Source: Mercurialis annua (lineage: Eukaryota; Streptophyta; Magnoliopsida; Malpighiales; Euphorbiaceae). Taken from it: a stretch of 64,000 nt of DNA. Under the pieces are notes generated by a model. That model ran no database searches. It saw nothing but the letters and a program-made list of their open reading frames with translations, and was not told the DNA's origin. Where the stretch lies: the NCBI RefSeq assembly GCF_937616625.2, contig NC_065575.1, forward strand, positions 9,369,501-9,433,500. Reading direction: 5' to 3'. Within the stretch, counting starts at the first letter, position 1, and each line of letters starts with the position of its first letter. Of the stretch, positions 35,025 through 47,403 are shown piece by piece. The position numbers and the translations under genes are program-made.

Positions 35025-35532
35025 TGTAATACCCCAAATATTTTAAAATAATTAAGTCGTTCCACGTGTCGTAAGTTCCGATAAATTAAGTTAAGATGGA
35101 TTTAATTTAATAATATCGGAAATTTAGAATAATTTTTATTGAGCAGATTAGCGGGATTGGAGGAAAATGCTTAGAAAATTAATATAAAATAAAATATAAA
35201 TCCCGTGATAATAATTATCTCGCCAAAATCCGCGAAATATTTTATTGTATTTATGGTAAAAGTTTCGAGTCAGTCGGAGACCGTTTAAAATTTCGACGCG
35301 GATACGTTTTGGACTAAATTGCAACTTTTGAAAGTTTCAAGGACCAAAGTGCAATTTATCCAAGTATATATAAGTTTATCATTCAAAGAATGATCCAGAA
35401 ACCCCAATCTTCATCCTTCATCACTATCATCGTCGAATTCATCGGTTCGTCGCACGATCTTCGTTTCTCGTCCGTTTTCGACATTTCTTGGCTCGAATTG
35501 ATCGTAATCCAACGGAAAATCACGGTAAGCAC

Positions 35533-36098
35533 CAGGGATGGCAATGGGGCGGGGTGGGGACGGGGAAGCCATCCCCATCCCCATCCCCGCGTCTATGGGG
35601 AATCCCCATCCCCGTCCCCATTTAATTAATGGGGATAAAATCATCCCCGTCCCCATCCCCATGGATTCCCCATCCCCATGGGGATCCCCGTTCCCCGTAT
35701 AATTAAATATAATTTATAAATAATTTTATTATTTTCATAAGATATTTAAAAAAAAAATCATTATAGAAAATATTATTACCTTTTATAATATTATATATTT
35801 ATAACTAAATAGAAACTAATAAAAAAAATTATGTTAAATTATTTAAAATTATAAATAACATACTAAAACTTATAATATAATATAAATATACATAAATATA
35901 AATCGGATCCCCATGGGGACGGGGATGGGGATCCCCATGGAGTGGGGACTATACTCCCCGTCCCCTCCCCATCTCCGTGGTTGGGGAATGATTTTCCCCC
36001 ATCCCCGTACCCATGGGGGTAATTGGTGGGGATTCCCCGCCCCATTAGGGGCGGGTCCCCACGGGGAACGGGAAATCCCCTCCCCATTGCCATCCCTA
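35533..36098. mobile_element. hAT MITE inside the 3' LTR
   Basis: The ends are CAGGGATGGCAATGGGG and CCCCATTGCCATCCCTA. The subterminal zones are full of GGGGATCCCC-type words. A perfect 8 bp target duplication, GTAAGCAC, lies at 35525-35532 and 36099-36106. The 5' LTR has a single GTAAGCAC at the matching place (28989-28996), which is the empty site. Confidence 0.95.
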
Positions 36099-36330
36099 GT
36101 AAGCACGTCGTATTTCCGTTTAATTGAACATAATTAATGAAATATTAATTTAAAGTTTAAGGTTTCGAGCGGTTTTATCGTTTTAACGATATTGTATTCA
36201 ATCTCGACGTTTTAAGCTTGAATCTTGTGTCTTTGATGTTTTTGAGCGTTGCGGGATTGATTTAGAGGCGATAGAAGGTCGGAAATGACCAGGGTAGTGA
36301 ACCCCGGGGCTGCACGTCAGCAACGAGCAG

Positions 36331-36482
36331 GCTGCACGAACGTGCAGTAAGTGCTGCACGAACGTGCAGTAAGTGCTGCACGATCGTGCAGCACAGCAAC
36401 TGCACGATTATGCAGACTGCTGCATGATCGTGCAGCACAGCAACTGCACGAACGTGCAGTACGCTGCTGCACGAACGTTCAG
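36331..36482 (+). repeat. Cluster of 16 bp GTGCAG palindromes
   Basis: CTGCACGAACGTGCAG and variants (CTGCACGATCGTGCAG, CTGCATGATCGTGCAG) occur seven times, separated by TAAGTG or CACAGCAA spacers. The 5' LTR has only about three copies (29211-29275). Confidence 0.85.
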
Positions 36483-38098
36483 TCCTTCGCCAAGGAAAAT
36501 CTTCGATACGGGCTTTCAGGGCCCTGACGCGACGCGAAAACTTGATTTAAGACAATTTCAAGTCGCGTAATCCATCGTGATTCGATTGAATTTCAAAAGG
36601 TAAACTAGGACGCTTAAAAGATTTAAAAGAACCTAGATATTTTGGAATAGTACCTCGGTTATCAAAACGATATGATTTTAATAAAGCCCTACATTAATCA
36701 AAGTGATTAATGTTAAAAGGACTATAAGTCCTTACCGATAATGGTATTAGAATTGAACAAGAAGTTCAATATCGAGATTTAGTTAGAGTAGTTTATAGAC
36801 GGAAATAGTTTAAAGTCTATACGTCCATATGCGATGAGTTTAGTGTATCGTGTCTTGAGTTTAGAATCGATCTTAGAATAAGATTCTAATGTGGGTTTCT
36901 TGATTTGGAATCGTTTTAGATCTGGAGAGACAACCAGCTACCGAACAAGGAGCTCGGGAAGCTTAATGGTTTCTGAGCAACGCGGTGTTTTTGGAATAAC
37001 GTGTTTTGTGAGTTTATATTAATATTGTCGATTTTTAATACTTGCATTATTTTATAAAATGCTTTATTTAAACTGTATTATTGCATTTTAATATTTTAAA
37101 ATCCTTATAAAAATCCGATGAAACTAGCTATCTATTGGGCAACAATAGAACTGTGTGTACACCAGTCATAATAAACTTAATATACATAAAATACAACCAA
37201 TATTCAATAAGATATGAAGCCATGAAGAATATCCTTTAAGATGATTGATGTGAGTTGAACTCGGTGGAATTATCCCGGGACTACATCAATCGAGATACGA
37301 GGTTAGCACGGTAGAACTATCCCGGGACCTGTATCTCTCCCAGTCAGCACGGTGGAACTATCCCGGGACTGGGACAATAACTAGGCTTTGCTTGAATAAA
37401 TAAGAAGTACGAACTTAATAGAGAAACATAATGAACTTAGGGTTTCATTCGGTTCGGTATCTGGATGCATATAAAGATGTTTTATATTTTCGTTAATCCC
37501 CATATACTAACTCCTCACAATTTCCTTTCAAGTAAATAGTATTTTGACGTGTTGGACTTCCATCCTTGTTCCGGAAGTCTATGACATTTTGAATTATGTA
37601 CAAAAGTATGCTTACTTTGTAGCACTGCAGTAGTCAATAGATGTCCGACCATGAATGATGTTTTGTATTAAACGGTGTTTTGTTGTTAACTCTAATATGA
37701 TATAATGCATGTACATAGTTTTATAATGTTGTGCCCTTTTTCCGTTTGATTTACTTAACCAATTTTCATGAATGGAATTGGTTGTGATTATGATTAGAAA
37801 CAGGGCGGTGCTGGATATGAGATATCGTTTTATAAGACCCTGATTTTTAAGAATTGTTTCGCTTTGGTTTTCAGAAAACGAATATGATATTTTAATAATC
37901 ATAATTATCTTGTTTAAAGACTTTTCTGAAAACGTTTTACGAGTAATATATTTTTAATTGCGAAAAGTTTATAGAGTATTTTAGCCTTGCTACGGGATTC
38001 AGAGCTACCACTGGCATTCCCTAGCGCCAGTCTGTGCTCAATAATTTGGGTCCTGACATATGTACACGCATAATTTAAATAAATTTAGACTCAGTCTA

Positions 38099-38269
38099 CC
38101 ACGCCATCCGTGAACTAGCTTATCACATTATGACTTGTCATTAAAATAGTGGCATTATTGTAATTTTGTTTATTACTTATTTACACTTTTAAATAGTATA
38201 TTACAATAGTGCCATTATTTTAATGACGTGTCATAATATGATAGGTTTAGTCTATGAATGACGTGGTGG
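38099..38269. mobile_element. Small palindromic MITE-like element
   Basis: The left arm CCACGCCATCCGTGAACTAG continues into GACTTGTCATTAAAATAGTG. It pairs with the right arm CACTATTTTAATGACGTGTC read in reverse, ending ATGACGTGGTGG. No target duplication was identified. Confidence 0.55.
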
Positions 38270-39324
38270 CTTAATACATCATTTGACCCCTAAACTATAC
38301 AATTTTATTCTCTGCGGCCTCTAAACTAATTTCGTGTTCTTTTGGATCTCTTAACTCTTTCTTTTGTTCTATTTAACCCCTCATTCGGAATGTGCACACC
38401 ACGCGCGATGACGTGGATAAAATTGCTGACATGGCTTTGCTGACATGAGGTTAAATAGAATTAAAAAATAGTTAAGAGATCCAATAGAACACTAAAATAG
38501 TTTAGAGATCATAGGGAATAAAAGGGTAAGGTTTAGGGGTCAAAAAATATATTGAGTCTAAATAGTTTTTTTATTTAAAATAAAAACTGATGTACTTTAT
38601 ATATTATTTGAAAAAATCATTTAAGGCTTTAAAAATCATGAAATTTAGCGTGTTTTTCAATTTTAACACAAATTTTAAAAATTCAGAATTGATTTGAAAA
38701 GTTTGAAATTGCAAAAAATTAAAAGCTGGTGTATTAAAAATTTTAAAATTGGAAATTCGTGAAACACTAAAAATTATAATTTTTAAAAAATTTAGTCTTT
38801 TTTTTAATATTATCACAGTAGTAAATTTATATATTTTATAATATCGTTAAAACAGACAAACTTCATTTATCATTATTGAAATGTAAACAAATATTTGCAT
38901 GTACAAGGAGTTATATTATGTAATTATTTGACAAAATTTCAATATTTTTTTATTTTTCTAGAAGATTAAATGGATAAAAATTAAATAATTGTATTTTCGA
39001 GAAGGTTAAATAGGTAAAATTTAAAAGTTTGAAGGTGCAATAGGAAAATAAAATAAGTTCAGGGGTCAAATAAAACAAGATAGTGTAATTCGGGGGTTCA
39101 ATAGAACAATTTATGCATTTTAATTATCATTCACGCGTTTCAAAACGTTTGAAAACACACACTTTTGCCACGTAGGAGGAAAAAGGTCAGATCGGCAAAA
39201 AAAATTCAGTTGACGGGTTAAATAGAACAAAAAATAAAATTAAGAGGTCTAATAGAATATCAAATAAGTTTAAGAGTCTCAGAGAATAAAATTGCATAGT
39301 TTAGGGGTCAAATGATGTATTAAG
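38270..39324. mobile_element. TIR element(s), Mutator-like MITE nest
   Basis: The ends CTTAATACATCATTTGACCC and its complement GGGTCAAATGATGTATTAAG frame 1055 bp. A third, related end at about 38565 also pairs with the left end, so a short 295 bp version may be nested or fused with a longer one. The interior is AT-rich and non-coding (short frame 38816-38604 ignored). Confidence 0.7.
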
Positions 39325-39595
39325 CTTAAGAATTTTTCTAAATAATAACTTTAAAAACAGCCCCAAAAATATAAGATTATGAAAAATTTAAAAACTAAAA
39401 ATTCAAATAGAAATAAAATATTCTCATTTCCTCTTTTATAACAGAATATAAAATAATCATAAGAAAAATTAAAGTTCCATAATCTTTGTAGTAGTAATAA
39501 TTCTAGCCTTTTGTTATATCAATGGCTTTCATTAAGAATACATATAAATATTAAAATGTGACATACGCATATTATGAATTATATCTATCTATCTA
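39325..39595. other. AT-rich spacer, nothing recognised
   Basis: No repeats with ends, no reading frames; a (CTAT)n run lies next to the Helitron start. Confidence 0.4.
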
Positions 39596-41100
39596 TCTAT
39601 AATTATCTTATATGTGAGAAGGGGGGACATGCAAAATTATGATATTAGTCTTTAATAACCAAAAAAATTACAAAGTTAAATATAAGTTTAATTTTAAAAA
39701 TAATAATTAAATGAGTGTTTGATTTGAATAAGGACTAAGAATTTAATTGCAAAACTAATGCTAATAGTTTTCAATACGCAGATCTTTAAGAGGTGAGGGA
39801 TATTTGCTTAAATTAGCAAGATATGCACGGAGAAGCATTTTAGTTAAGGTAGTTAGCTAAAGTTTTGTCCATCTACATGTTTTACTAAGTGACATATTAA
39901 ATAATAAATAATAGATTTAATTTTATTTCTAAAAATATAGCTGTAATTTAGATTTTAAAAAATAGCTAAAGGTATAACATATTTAGTTTTATATATAAAT
40001 TTAAATGGAGTTTAATTCTAATAAAGCGTAAAGTTAATTAAGCATTTAATTCCAATTATAAATATTAAATAACTAAAAAGTTAATTTTAATAAAAAGGAT
40101 AAACTAATTAAGAGAAAACATATTTTCTAATGCTAAAATTAGGGACCGTATAAAATTACTCATGTGATTAGATTTTAATTAAATTATTGCGAATAAGGGG
40201 GGGACAGAAAAAATTACGATAGTAGTGTTTATTAATAGTTTAAATACAATAAAAATTCAAAGAGTTTAACTATGCATATTTTAGTAATTAATTAAAAGTT
40301 AAAATTAAAAGATAAAGTAAAAAAAGAATTTCGTATAAGAGGTATGAAGTTGGGAGTTCAAAGTTAAGTAGGAAAAAAATTAGAAAATTTTCAAAATAAA
40401 ATAGAATTTTAATTAAATTAAAAGTCCAAATTTTATAATTAGTGCACCGTTTAAAACGTAGGAATATAGGATTACATAATCAACTAGGAGTCTTAAAGAT
40501 AATACTAACAGTCTATTGGTCCTCCGTAATATACCTATACAAGAATAACTAAACTAGGAGTAAAAATTGAAAAGTGATAAAAATTCAAAAGAAAACTATA
40601 TTTCAGTACACGTTTCTTAGGGTTTTTTTATTTTTCTTTTCCTTTAAAAAAAGGCTTCCTACTAATTTAGTGCAAGTGTAAGAAAACGATTTTATATTCT
40701 AACTATAATTAAAAGTTACAGTATTTTAATTTAAACTAAAAAAAAAATTACACAACTAATCATGTAAATTTATTTATTTAAAATGATTCATTAATAACTA
40801 AATTATTTTATTTAACAAATTTAATATTTAATATATATAACGGGTTAGATACATACCACCCATTCACAGGGGTAGTGCGTGGCCAAATCCTATATAATTT
40901 ATAGCAATTAAAAATTAATTTGATATATATAACGGGTCATATAAATATAAATCATGAGATATAACTTAAATATAAATTTAAATAATCTATTATAATTTTT
41001 TTAAATGAAATTATGATATTTAATAATTTAATTAATATTTATTATATATAACGGGTCATGTAAATGCCGCTCACGTGCGTAGCATGTGGCGAAACGCTAG
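39596..41100 (+). mobile_element. Helitron-like element 1
   Basis: Starts TCTATAATTATCTTATATGT followed by GAAGGGGGGAC, a plant Helitron 5' style. It ends with a GC-rich hairpin (CTCACGTGCGTAGCATGTGG) and CGAAACGCTAG, the CTRR terminus. Another 5'-like GGGGGGGACAG block near 40198 and a weak 3'-like block near 40880 suggest an older copy nested inside. No Rep/helicase gene, so non-autonomous. Confidence 0.7.
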
Positions 41101-41102
41101 TA

Positions 41103-42638
41103 ACTATTCTATAAGTGTGAGGGGGGGGGGAAATTACGATATTAGGATCAACATAAATTAATAATGGATCAACATAAATTAATAATTACAACAAGTGTAA
41201 TTAACTAAGAGTTTTACTCTAATAAGGAAAAGAATACAAAAATAAATAGGAGTCTAACTTTAAATCAAAAAATGTATAAAGTTAGAGTTTAGTTTCGGTA
41301 AGTAACTATGAGAAGTAATATACTACTACTTAAGACAATAGGAATATAGAATTTATTCTTTACGTTTTGTAAATCACTACAAGCTAATTCCCATAAACAA
41401 AGAATTGTAGTGTGGTGTAACTTCTACTGGAAGCATGCGGAAATCCTGAACATTCAACCTTTTTATTTTATTTTCTCCACTCTGATTGTCAATAGCCAAT
41501 AAAAATAACAACAATCTCAACTTTTAATGATTTAAAAATAAAGAAGATATGAAAAATTTAGTGTACGTCTAATTTAAAATTACAATAATAGATTTCAATA
41601 ATTCAAGAATTACTAAATTAATACTAATCTAATTCTAATAAAAATAATACTATTTAGTCTTAATTAATATAAAGAAAGCAATTCTAATTGAAATAGCCAA
41701 GTCGCGCTTATTGAATTTAACTAAACCACTACTATCTAAACTATAAAATACATTATGTTGCAATCAGATCTATATTACAAAATAATGGCGATTTATAATA
41801 CGTGTTTTGTTTGGTTCTTCTCTTCGACATGTTGCTCTCTATCCATCGGAATGTTATTATTTTGAATTGAAAGTCCATCAAAACTACAAGAATTTTAAGC
41901 ATATTAAAGGTTAGTAATCTATGGTGGTTATTTTAGTATTAAATTAATGTAGAATTTTTTTTGTTAATGAATGTTAGATATATTGTTCTTGGAATTGGAG
42001 GATAATTTGATTAATAATTATATATTAGTGCTCTGTAAATTTCTATTTTAACATTTGATAGTTACGATTTGTTTTTTGCATGATTAAAATATACGATTTA
42101 AGATGTTGGATTATTAGAAGCAAATTTATGTTATTTGGCATTCTTTGGAAAAGAAAGGTTGAAAGCTATACATTATTAGTATATATTTATTTAATTTATG
42201 CTACTTTCATAAATTAAATAGTATTTAGTAATAAAAAAAGTAGAGATAGAAGATATATAGAATTATGGGGGTAATAACTAATAAAATTCTTGTAAAATTA
42301 AAATATTTTAGGAAGCTAATAATTTAAAATCAGTTTTGAACTCAGAAATTGAAGAACAGAAGAAAATTCATGTAATTTTCATTAGCTTTAACCCTAGCCT
42401 AAGATATACATATTTCTATCAAAAAGAAGGGGAAAATCAAGTTATACTGCTATACGCATGGACTTTGCATTGTTGTTAATTAGGTTATCTTTTTATTTTA
42501 ATTTTTGGAATGAAGATTGTTTTCTTATTTGATACATCTACAAATGACAATTTAAATTTATAAAAATTAATTTAAGTGTAAAATAATTAAATTAATTTAG
42601 CAAAAGCTAAATATTATATCTAATAATTTTTTAATATT

Positions 42639-42672
<34 letters not shown>

Positions 42673-43059
42673 CGAGTCATATGAATATCACCCATGTTCT
42701 ATAATTTTGATTCCAATAGAAAATAATTTAATAAAAAAATAATATTTAATATATATATATATATAACTTATGTGCTACATTTTTAACTTAATTTGTACAA
42801 AATAATGTATAATTAATTCTTAAAATTCAAGATATTTATGTTATATTTAATAATTTAATTAATATTTATATATAAGAGATCATGCAAATATCACAAACAT
42901 ACTACTATTCCAATTGAAATTAGTTTGTAACTATATGTAAAAAAATTATATATAATATTCAAAAAAATTGTTAATAATATATGTATAAATATAAATATAT
43001 ATATATATAACGGGTCATATAAATGCCGCTCACGTGCGTAGCACGTGGCGAAAAACTAG
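41103..43059 (+). mobile_element. Helitron-like element 2
   Basis: Begins directly after element 1 with TCTATAAGTGTGAGGGGGGG (TC at 41108-41109). It ends with the hairpin CACGTGCGTAGCACGTG and AAAAACTAG. The final 60 bases are nearly the same as those of element 1. An (AT)n run lies at 42641-42670. Coding capacity was not recognised. Confidence 0.7.
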
Positions 43060-43060
43060 T

Positions 43061-43605
43061 ACTATATATAAAAGTACGGATGGGGGGGACAGACAAATTT
43101 ACTGAATAATCCTTTTCAGTTTATTACTAAATAAAGGTTTTATAGTCATTAACTAATTAGTTATTTAATTAATCACTATTATAATTAAAGTCCTAATTAG
43201 AATAGGTAGCTAAATTATCTTCAATTTACTTTTTAGATGTAAAAAATAACTAAATTGTCTCCAAATTAGTAGGAATGCCTATCTTTTATTTTGATTGAAC
43301 TACAAAATGCAAATACTGTATTTGATTAAATAATATTATTTAAATTTCCATCTTATTATTTTTAAAGATATTATTAATAAAATTAAATTAATTATTTAAT
43401 TATGTTTATTATAAAACCAAAAGAAGAATAAATTCAGTATGGAAAAAAAATTTAATAACCGAATAACATTTATTTTTACAAAAATTCTTAACTAATTTAA
43501 TATTAATTATAAATAAAAAATTAATACAATTACAATAAATTTACTATTATGTTCATTGACGAGTTACGTTACGAGCCACGTGCATAGCACGTAATGCGAA
43601 ACTAG
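43061..43605 (+). mobile_element. Helitron-like element 3
   Basis: Follows element 2 at once with ACTATATATAAAAGTACGG and GGGGGGGACAG. It ends GCCACGTGCATAGCACG then CGAAACTAG. Short (545 bp) and non-coding. Confidence 0.7.
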
Positions 43606-43628
43606 TAAAATTAAAAAGCTGAATAGCA

Positions 43629-43837
43629 GTGTCTTAAAAATCAAACTGGGCCGGTCGGTCGAACCGAAATCCGGTCCAAAACAACAACAAAAACCGGATC
43701 TTTCGGTTGAACCGATAAAAACCGGTGTTGAACCAGTAAACCGGAGATTGAACCGGTAAAATATCGGTAGATTCTAATTGTTTTATATTTTTTTAAAATT
43801 TATTAAACAGGTTGAACCGGTCCAGTTTTTAAAACAC
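43629..43837. mobile_element. Short TIR element with AACCGGT words
   Basis: The left end GTGTCTTAAAAATCAAACTG and the right end TCCAGTTTTTAAAACAC are inverted copies. Internal words CCGGT/ACCGG recur. AGCTGAA occurs at 43617-43623 and 43838-43844, a possible target duplication, though five bases separate the left one from the end. Confidence 0.6.
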
Positions 43838-43867
43838 AGCTGAAAAGTATAGGATTGTGTTATAAAA

Positions 43868-44213
43868 GGCCAAATCTCTTAAAAAGGTGAAACCTTTCAT
43901 AAAAGTTTCACAAAAGTCCCGACCTTTCAATTTTGTCGATTTTGGCCAAAAACAAATTATTTGGTTTCAATTGTGGCCAACTCTTAATTTGATTTCAATT
44001 TATCTATGTGACGCCTATGTGGCATGCCAAATATTGAAAGGTCATGACTTTTGTGAAACCAAATAATCCATTTTTGGCCAAAATCGACAAAATGAAAAGT
44101 CAAGACTTTTGTGAAATCAAATAATCAATTTTTGGTCAAAATCGACAAAATTAAAAGGTCAGGACTTTTGTAAAACCTTTGTGAAAGGTTTAGCCTTTTT
44201 ACAATATTTGGCC
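43868..44213. mobile_element. Mutator-like MITE with perfect 9 bp target duplication
   Basis: The inverted ends are GGCCAAATCTCTTAAAAAGG and GGCCAAATATTGTAAAAAGG (minus strand). GTTATAAAA lies at 43859-43867 and 44214-44222. Inside are three copies of an AAAAGTC-ACCTTT / TTTTGTCGATTTTGGCC block. Confidence 0.9.
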
Positions 44214-44308
44214 GTTATAAAAAGATATTTGCCGAATATAGAAGAAATAATGAAGGATAACAAAGTCATTAATAGATAAAATAGGAAGAATTGGAGTGCA
44301 ACTATAAC

Positions 44309-44588
44309 TAGGGGTGGGCATGGACCGGTTAACCGGTCCATGAGGGTAATTTGTAAACCGGTCCATTGTAATACGGTTTTTAAAATTAAAAACCTAAACC
44401 TAAAATTTTAAACGGTTAACCGGTAAATTGGTTAACCATAAAAAAACGGTTCGATTTTTCGGTTTTGCGGTTTTTAACCATATAACCATTAGAAAAATTA
44501 AAGACAAAAAAAGATATATTTTTAATTCTATTTGATTTTTTAGCAAACAAAAAAAAACTATAAAAATTCAAATTATATATAAAACCAC
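44309..44588. mobile_element. One end of a hAT-like element, broken
   Basis: TAGGGGTGGGCA, a common plant hAT terminus, is followed by a 22 bp palindrome ATGGACCGGT/TAACCGGTCCAT and more AACCGGT words. No partner end was found. The LTR-like block at 44589 begins where the similarity stops. Confidence 0.5.
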
Positions 44589-45293
44589 ATGCTCGGGGGC
44601 AACCGAGACGCCTAGTCTAGCAGTACATAAAGTAATATATATATTTAAAGTACGCTTATCTCAGAATAATCTCCAACAATATGGCAATATAATATAAATA
44701 CCATAAACACTGTAATCATGCCAAAAGCGATAAAGTAATAGTTGGACCAATCCAACAAACAATAGTCAAAACTATAAACGTAAAACTAAGACAAGAATAA
44801 TATGAAACTACTACTGCGGTCTAAGAGTTTAAAATAGTTCGACTCTTTTATTCTGAAAATAAAATAAAAACCTCTGAGAAAGAAGAAATGGAGATCGACC
44901 AAAGCTCAAATCATAAACCTGGAAAATTTGGGAAAACAACGGGGTCAGATTTACTGAGTAGAGTTTATATAACCATTTACATTTATTAAGTTAAAAACCT
45001 TTAAAACGTTTAATAAAACATTTTCATTATGGATTATCAATGAAACCCTAAACCACAATTCTAAATCCATTATCGTGTCGGTGAGACGTATCTCAATAAC
45101 CGACCCCCGACTATCACTTAATAAATAGTGAGCCCAGGAGACGTATCTTCCACCGGTGCCCTCACTAAGGTGAGACGTATCTCAAACCTACCTCAATACC
45201 ATAATCATTACCGGTGCGCACGCAGTCCCAATGATGCCCATCGAGTAGCACGTTCCAAATTAAATCCACAATGCCGAAAACAGTTCAAAAGCT

Positions 45294-45348
<55 letters not shown>

Positions 45349-47403
45349 CATTTGCTTAATAAAGAGATAAATAGAGATATAAACTCACTGCTTGCTAAAT
45401 CCACGTGATCCTGACAAGCACCTAACTCTGTTTCGCCTCTGAAGTACGAACAGTCGACGGGTCTAAATAAAATATTAAAATCATAATTAAAATCAGGCCC
45501 TAACTCTAAAGAGTACTAGACACCACATAGGACTAGCACAACGCAAAACCAAGTCACATTTAATAAACACTTATATTAAATGCATTCCAAATATAACCCA
45601 AGTTATAAAGTACAGATCATATAAACATATTTAAAATGGTACATAAAATAATTAAATAAATCCGAGTTAAAATCCATATTAGTGAGTCAGCCGAGTTATT
45701 AAAAACTACCAAGCTTCTTCCCACTTGTTGGGCGACCACAGTCTAACCCAAACCAAACTTTATTAAATTTATAAACCCGAGTTTATAATTTAGATACTTG
45801 ATAAATAATTATCTATATTAAAATAGGATTTAATATCTTATAATTCAACTAACCCAAGTTACAACCAAAACTTAATTATTTTAAGTTATAAAAGTTTAGG
45901 GACTAAACTGTACTTTAGCCAACTAGGGACTAAATGGTACTTTAGCCCATTTGACATTTAAAACGAATTAGTTATTCGATCTCAATTTACTAATTCATAA
46001 TTTAATCGAAAGTCCAAAAGTTATCCAATAGATAAAACTTAACTTGAATAAATATTTAGAAACTTTAGGGGCCAAATTGCAAATTAGCCAAATTGGCATT
46101 TTAATTAAAATTAAATATAATTACCAGAGTAATTATATAATTTAAGTTATAAAATATTTAACGTAATCAATTTGTCTATTTAAAATCAAATGAGTTCAAG
46201 TTATTATCAAAACAAGATTAATATGCAAAACTAACTTGAATAGTTCAATTGATTTAAGTAAAACAATTTGGTGACCATTTTGATCAATTAGCCATCACCT
46301 TCAAACAAATAACAACTCCATGTTTGCCATGAACACACAATATGTTACTCATAACCAAGTTACAGAAATCAATGGAAACCAAGTATATTAATTAAACCAA
46401 ATCATTACCATAATCAATACTATCCCTAATTTGATATCACAACAATAACGTATAAACTCCAAGAATAACCTCAGCTTAAGAGGAAAATTATATACGGCAA
46501 CCAAACATTTGGCAAAACTCAAGAATTATGGCGGCGATCGAAACGGCGACGAAACAATTTCAAGTTCAAGCAAAAGGGTTCTTTGTACGAATATGATGTG
46601 ATACAAAGGTATGATGGCAGCAAAGAACAAACAAAGAAACGTAGCAGCAAATCCAAAATATCGGCAGTTATATAGCTAAAACAAGTCGACATCGAAACGG
46701 CGACAAACGGAGGGATTTTTACGTACCTTTATTGATTCCAATACGTAAGGATCGAAGAGATCGCTGAGTCGATATAAATCGTCAAAGAACAATCAGATTA
46801 CAACTAATACAAAGAGATAGGAATCAAGAACCGTAATTGACGATATCGAAACAAAGCGATAAGTTAAACGATTACTTACCGAAGCTAACGGATGAAAAGA
46901 GATGATGAATGATGATGAAGTTTCAAATTATCAAAGTGAGGAATGGCGGCTGAGTTTTTTTGTTATAAGTCGAATGAAACATTAGGTTTAAATAAGAAAC
47001 GTGATGCAGGTTATGTTTATAGAAAGGAAAAAAAGGTTTCTGCTGCAATATTCATGCAACATGAATATGGATTATTCATGTAGCACAAATGTGTGGGCTT
47101 TTCATTCTTAGAAAAGAATGGGCCACGCTTTTTGAAAAAAAGAAAAGCAATACATGGGCTTTAATGCATAATAAAATTATATACACTTTTCTTTTTCTTT
47201 TCTTTTCTTTCCTTTAAAAAAAACAAATTAATAACACACACTGAACACGAATCGAACCACGATCGAATCAACGAGCGATTAATATAAATTTAAATAAAAA
47301 ATATAATAATAATAATAATAATAAATTACCTAAAATTTGACGGAATGCAAAAATTATAATTAAAATAAATGAAAAAAATAATTTAAAAATACGGGATATT
47401 ACA
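44589..47403 (-). mobile_element. LTR-like block on the minus strand, probably a solo LTR
   Basis: On the minus strand it starts TGTAATATCCCGTATTT, like the other Ty3-type LTRs here. It ends about CCCCCGAGCA at 44589. No gag, pol or primer site is present. The flanks CCACA and ATACA match at only 3 of 5 bases, so the left boundary is uncertain. It contains a (TA)n run at 45297-45340 and three hairpin-like units with GAGACGTATCTC at 45077-45190. Confidence 0.6.
45077..45190 (-). repeat. Three hairpin units sharing GAGACGTATCTC
   Basis: GTCGGT...ACCGAC, TAGTGAG...CTCACTA and AGGT...ACCT each bracket a GAGACGTATCTC-type core, itself a small stem-loop. The plan resembles the hairpin arrays of the two other LTRs but with a different core. 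Confidence 0.55.

Larger units (their letters stand above)
28500..38058 (+). mobile_element. Ty3-type LTR retrotransposon, non-autonomous (9.6 kb)
   Basis: The 5' LTR (28500-30785), initiator-Met primer site, zinc-knuckle gag remnant, decayed pol, polypurine tract and 3' LTR (35025-38058) lie in order. The flanks TATAT (28495-28499) and TATGT (38059-38063) agree at 4 of 5 bases. The termini TGTAATACCC...TGACA, the polypurine tract and the two-part zinc region of gag fit the Ty3/gypsy group, perhaps the Tekay/Del lineage with its long LTRs. That lineage is an inference, because the reverse transcriptase is not readable. Confidence 0.88.
35025..38058 (+). repeat. 3' LTR of the Ty3-type element (3034 bp)
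   Basis: Same ends as the 5' LTR except one change near the right end (GTCCTGACA). It is longer because of a 566 bp hAT MITE (35533-36098) and a larger GTGCAG palindrome cluster (36331-36482). About 40 bp around the TATA side near 37495 is also missing. Confidence 0.9.

Noticed and set aside
35533..36098. GC-rich block in the LTR as a CpG-island promoter
   Set aside because: It is a hAT MITE with an exact 8 bp duplication and an empty site in the sister LTR.
44589..47403. Full-length LTR retrotransposon
   Set aside because: No internal region, primer site or second LTR; kept only as an LTR-like block.
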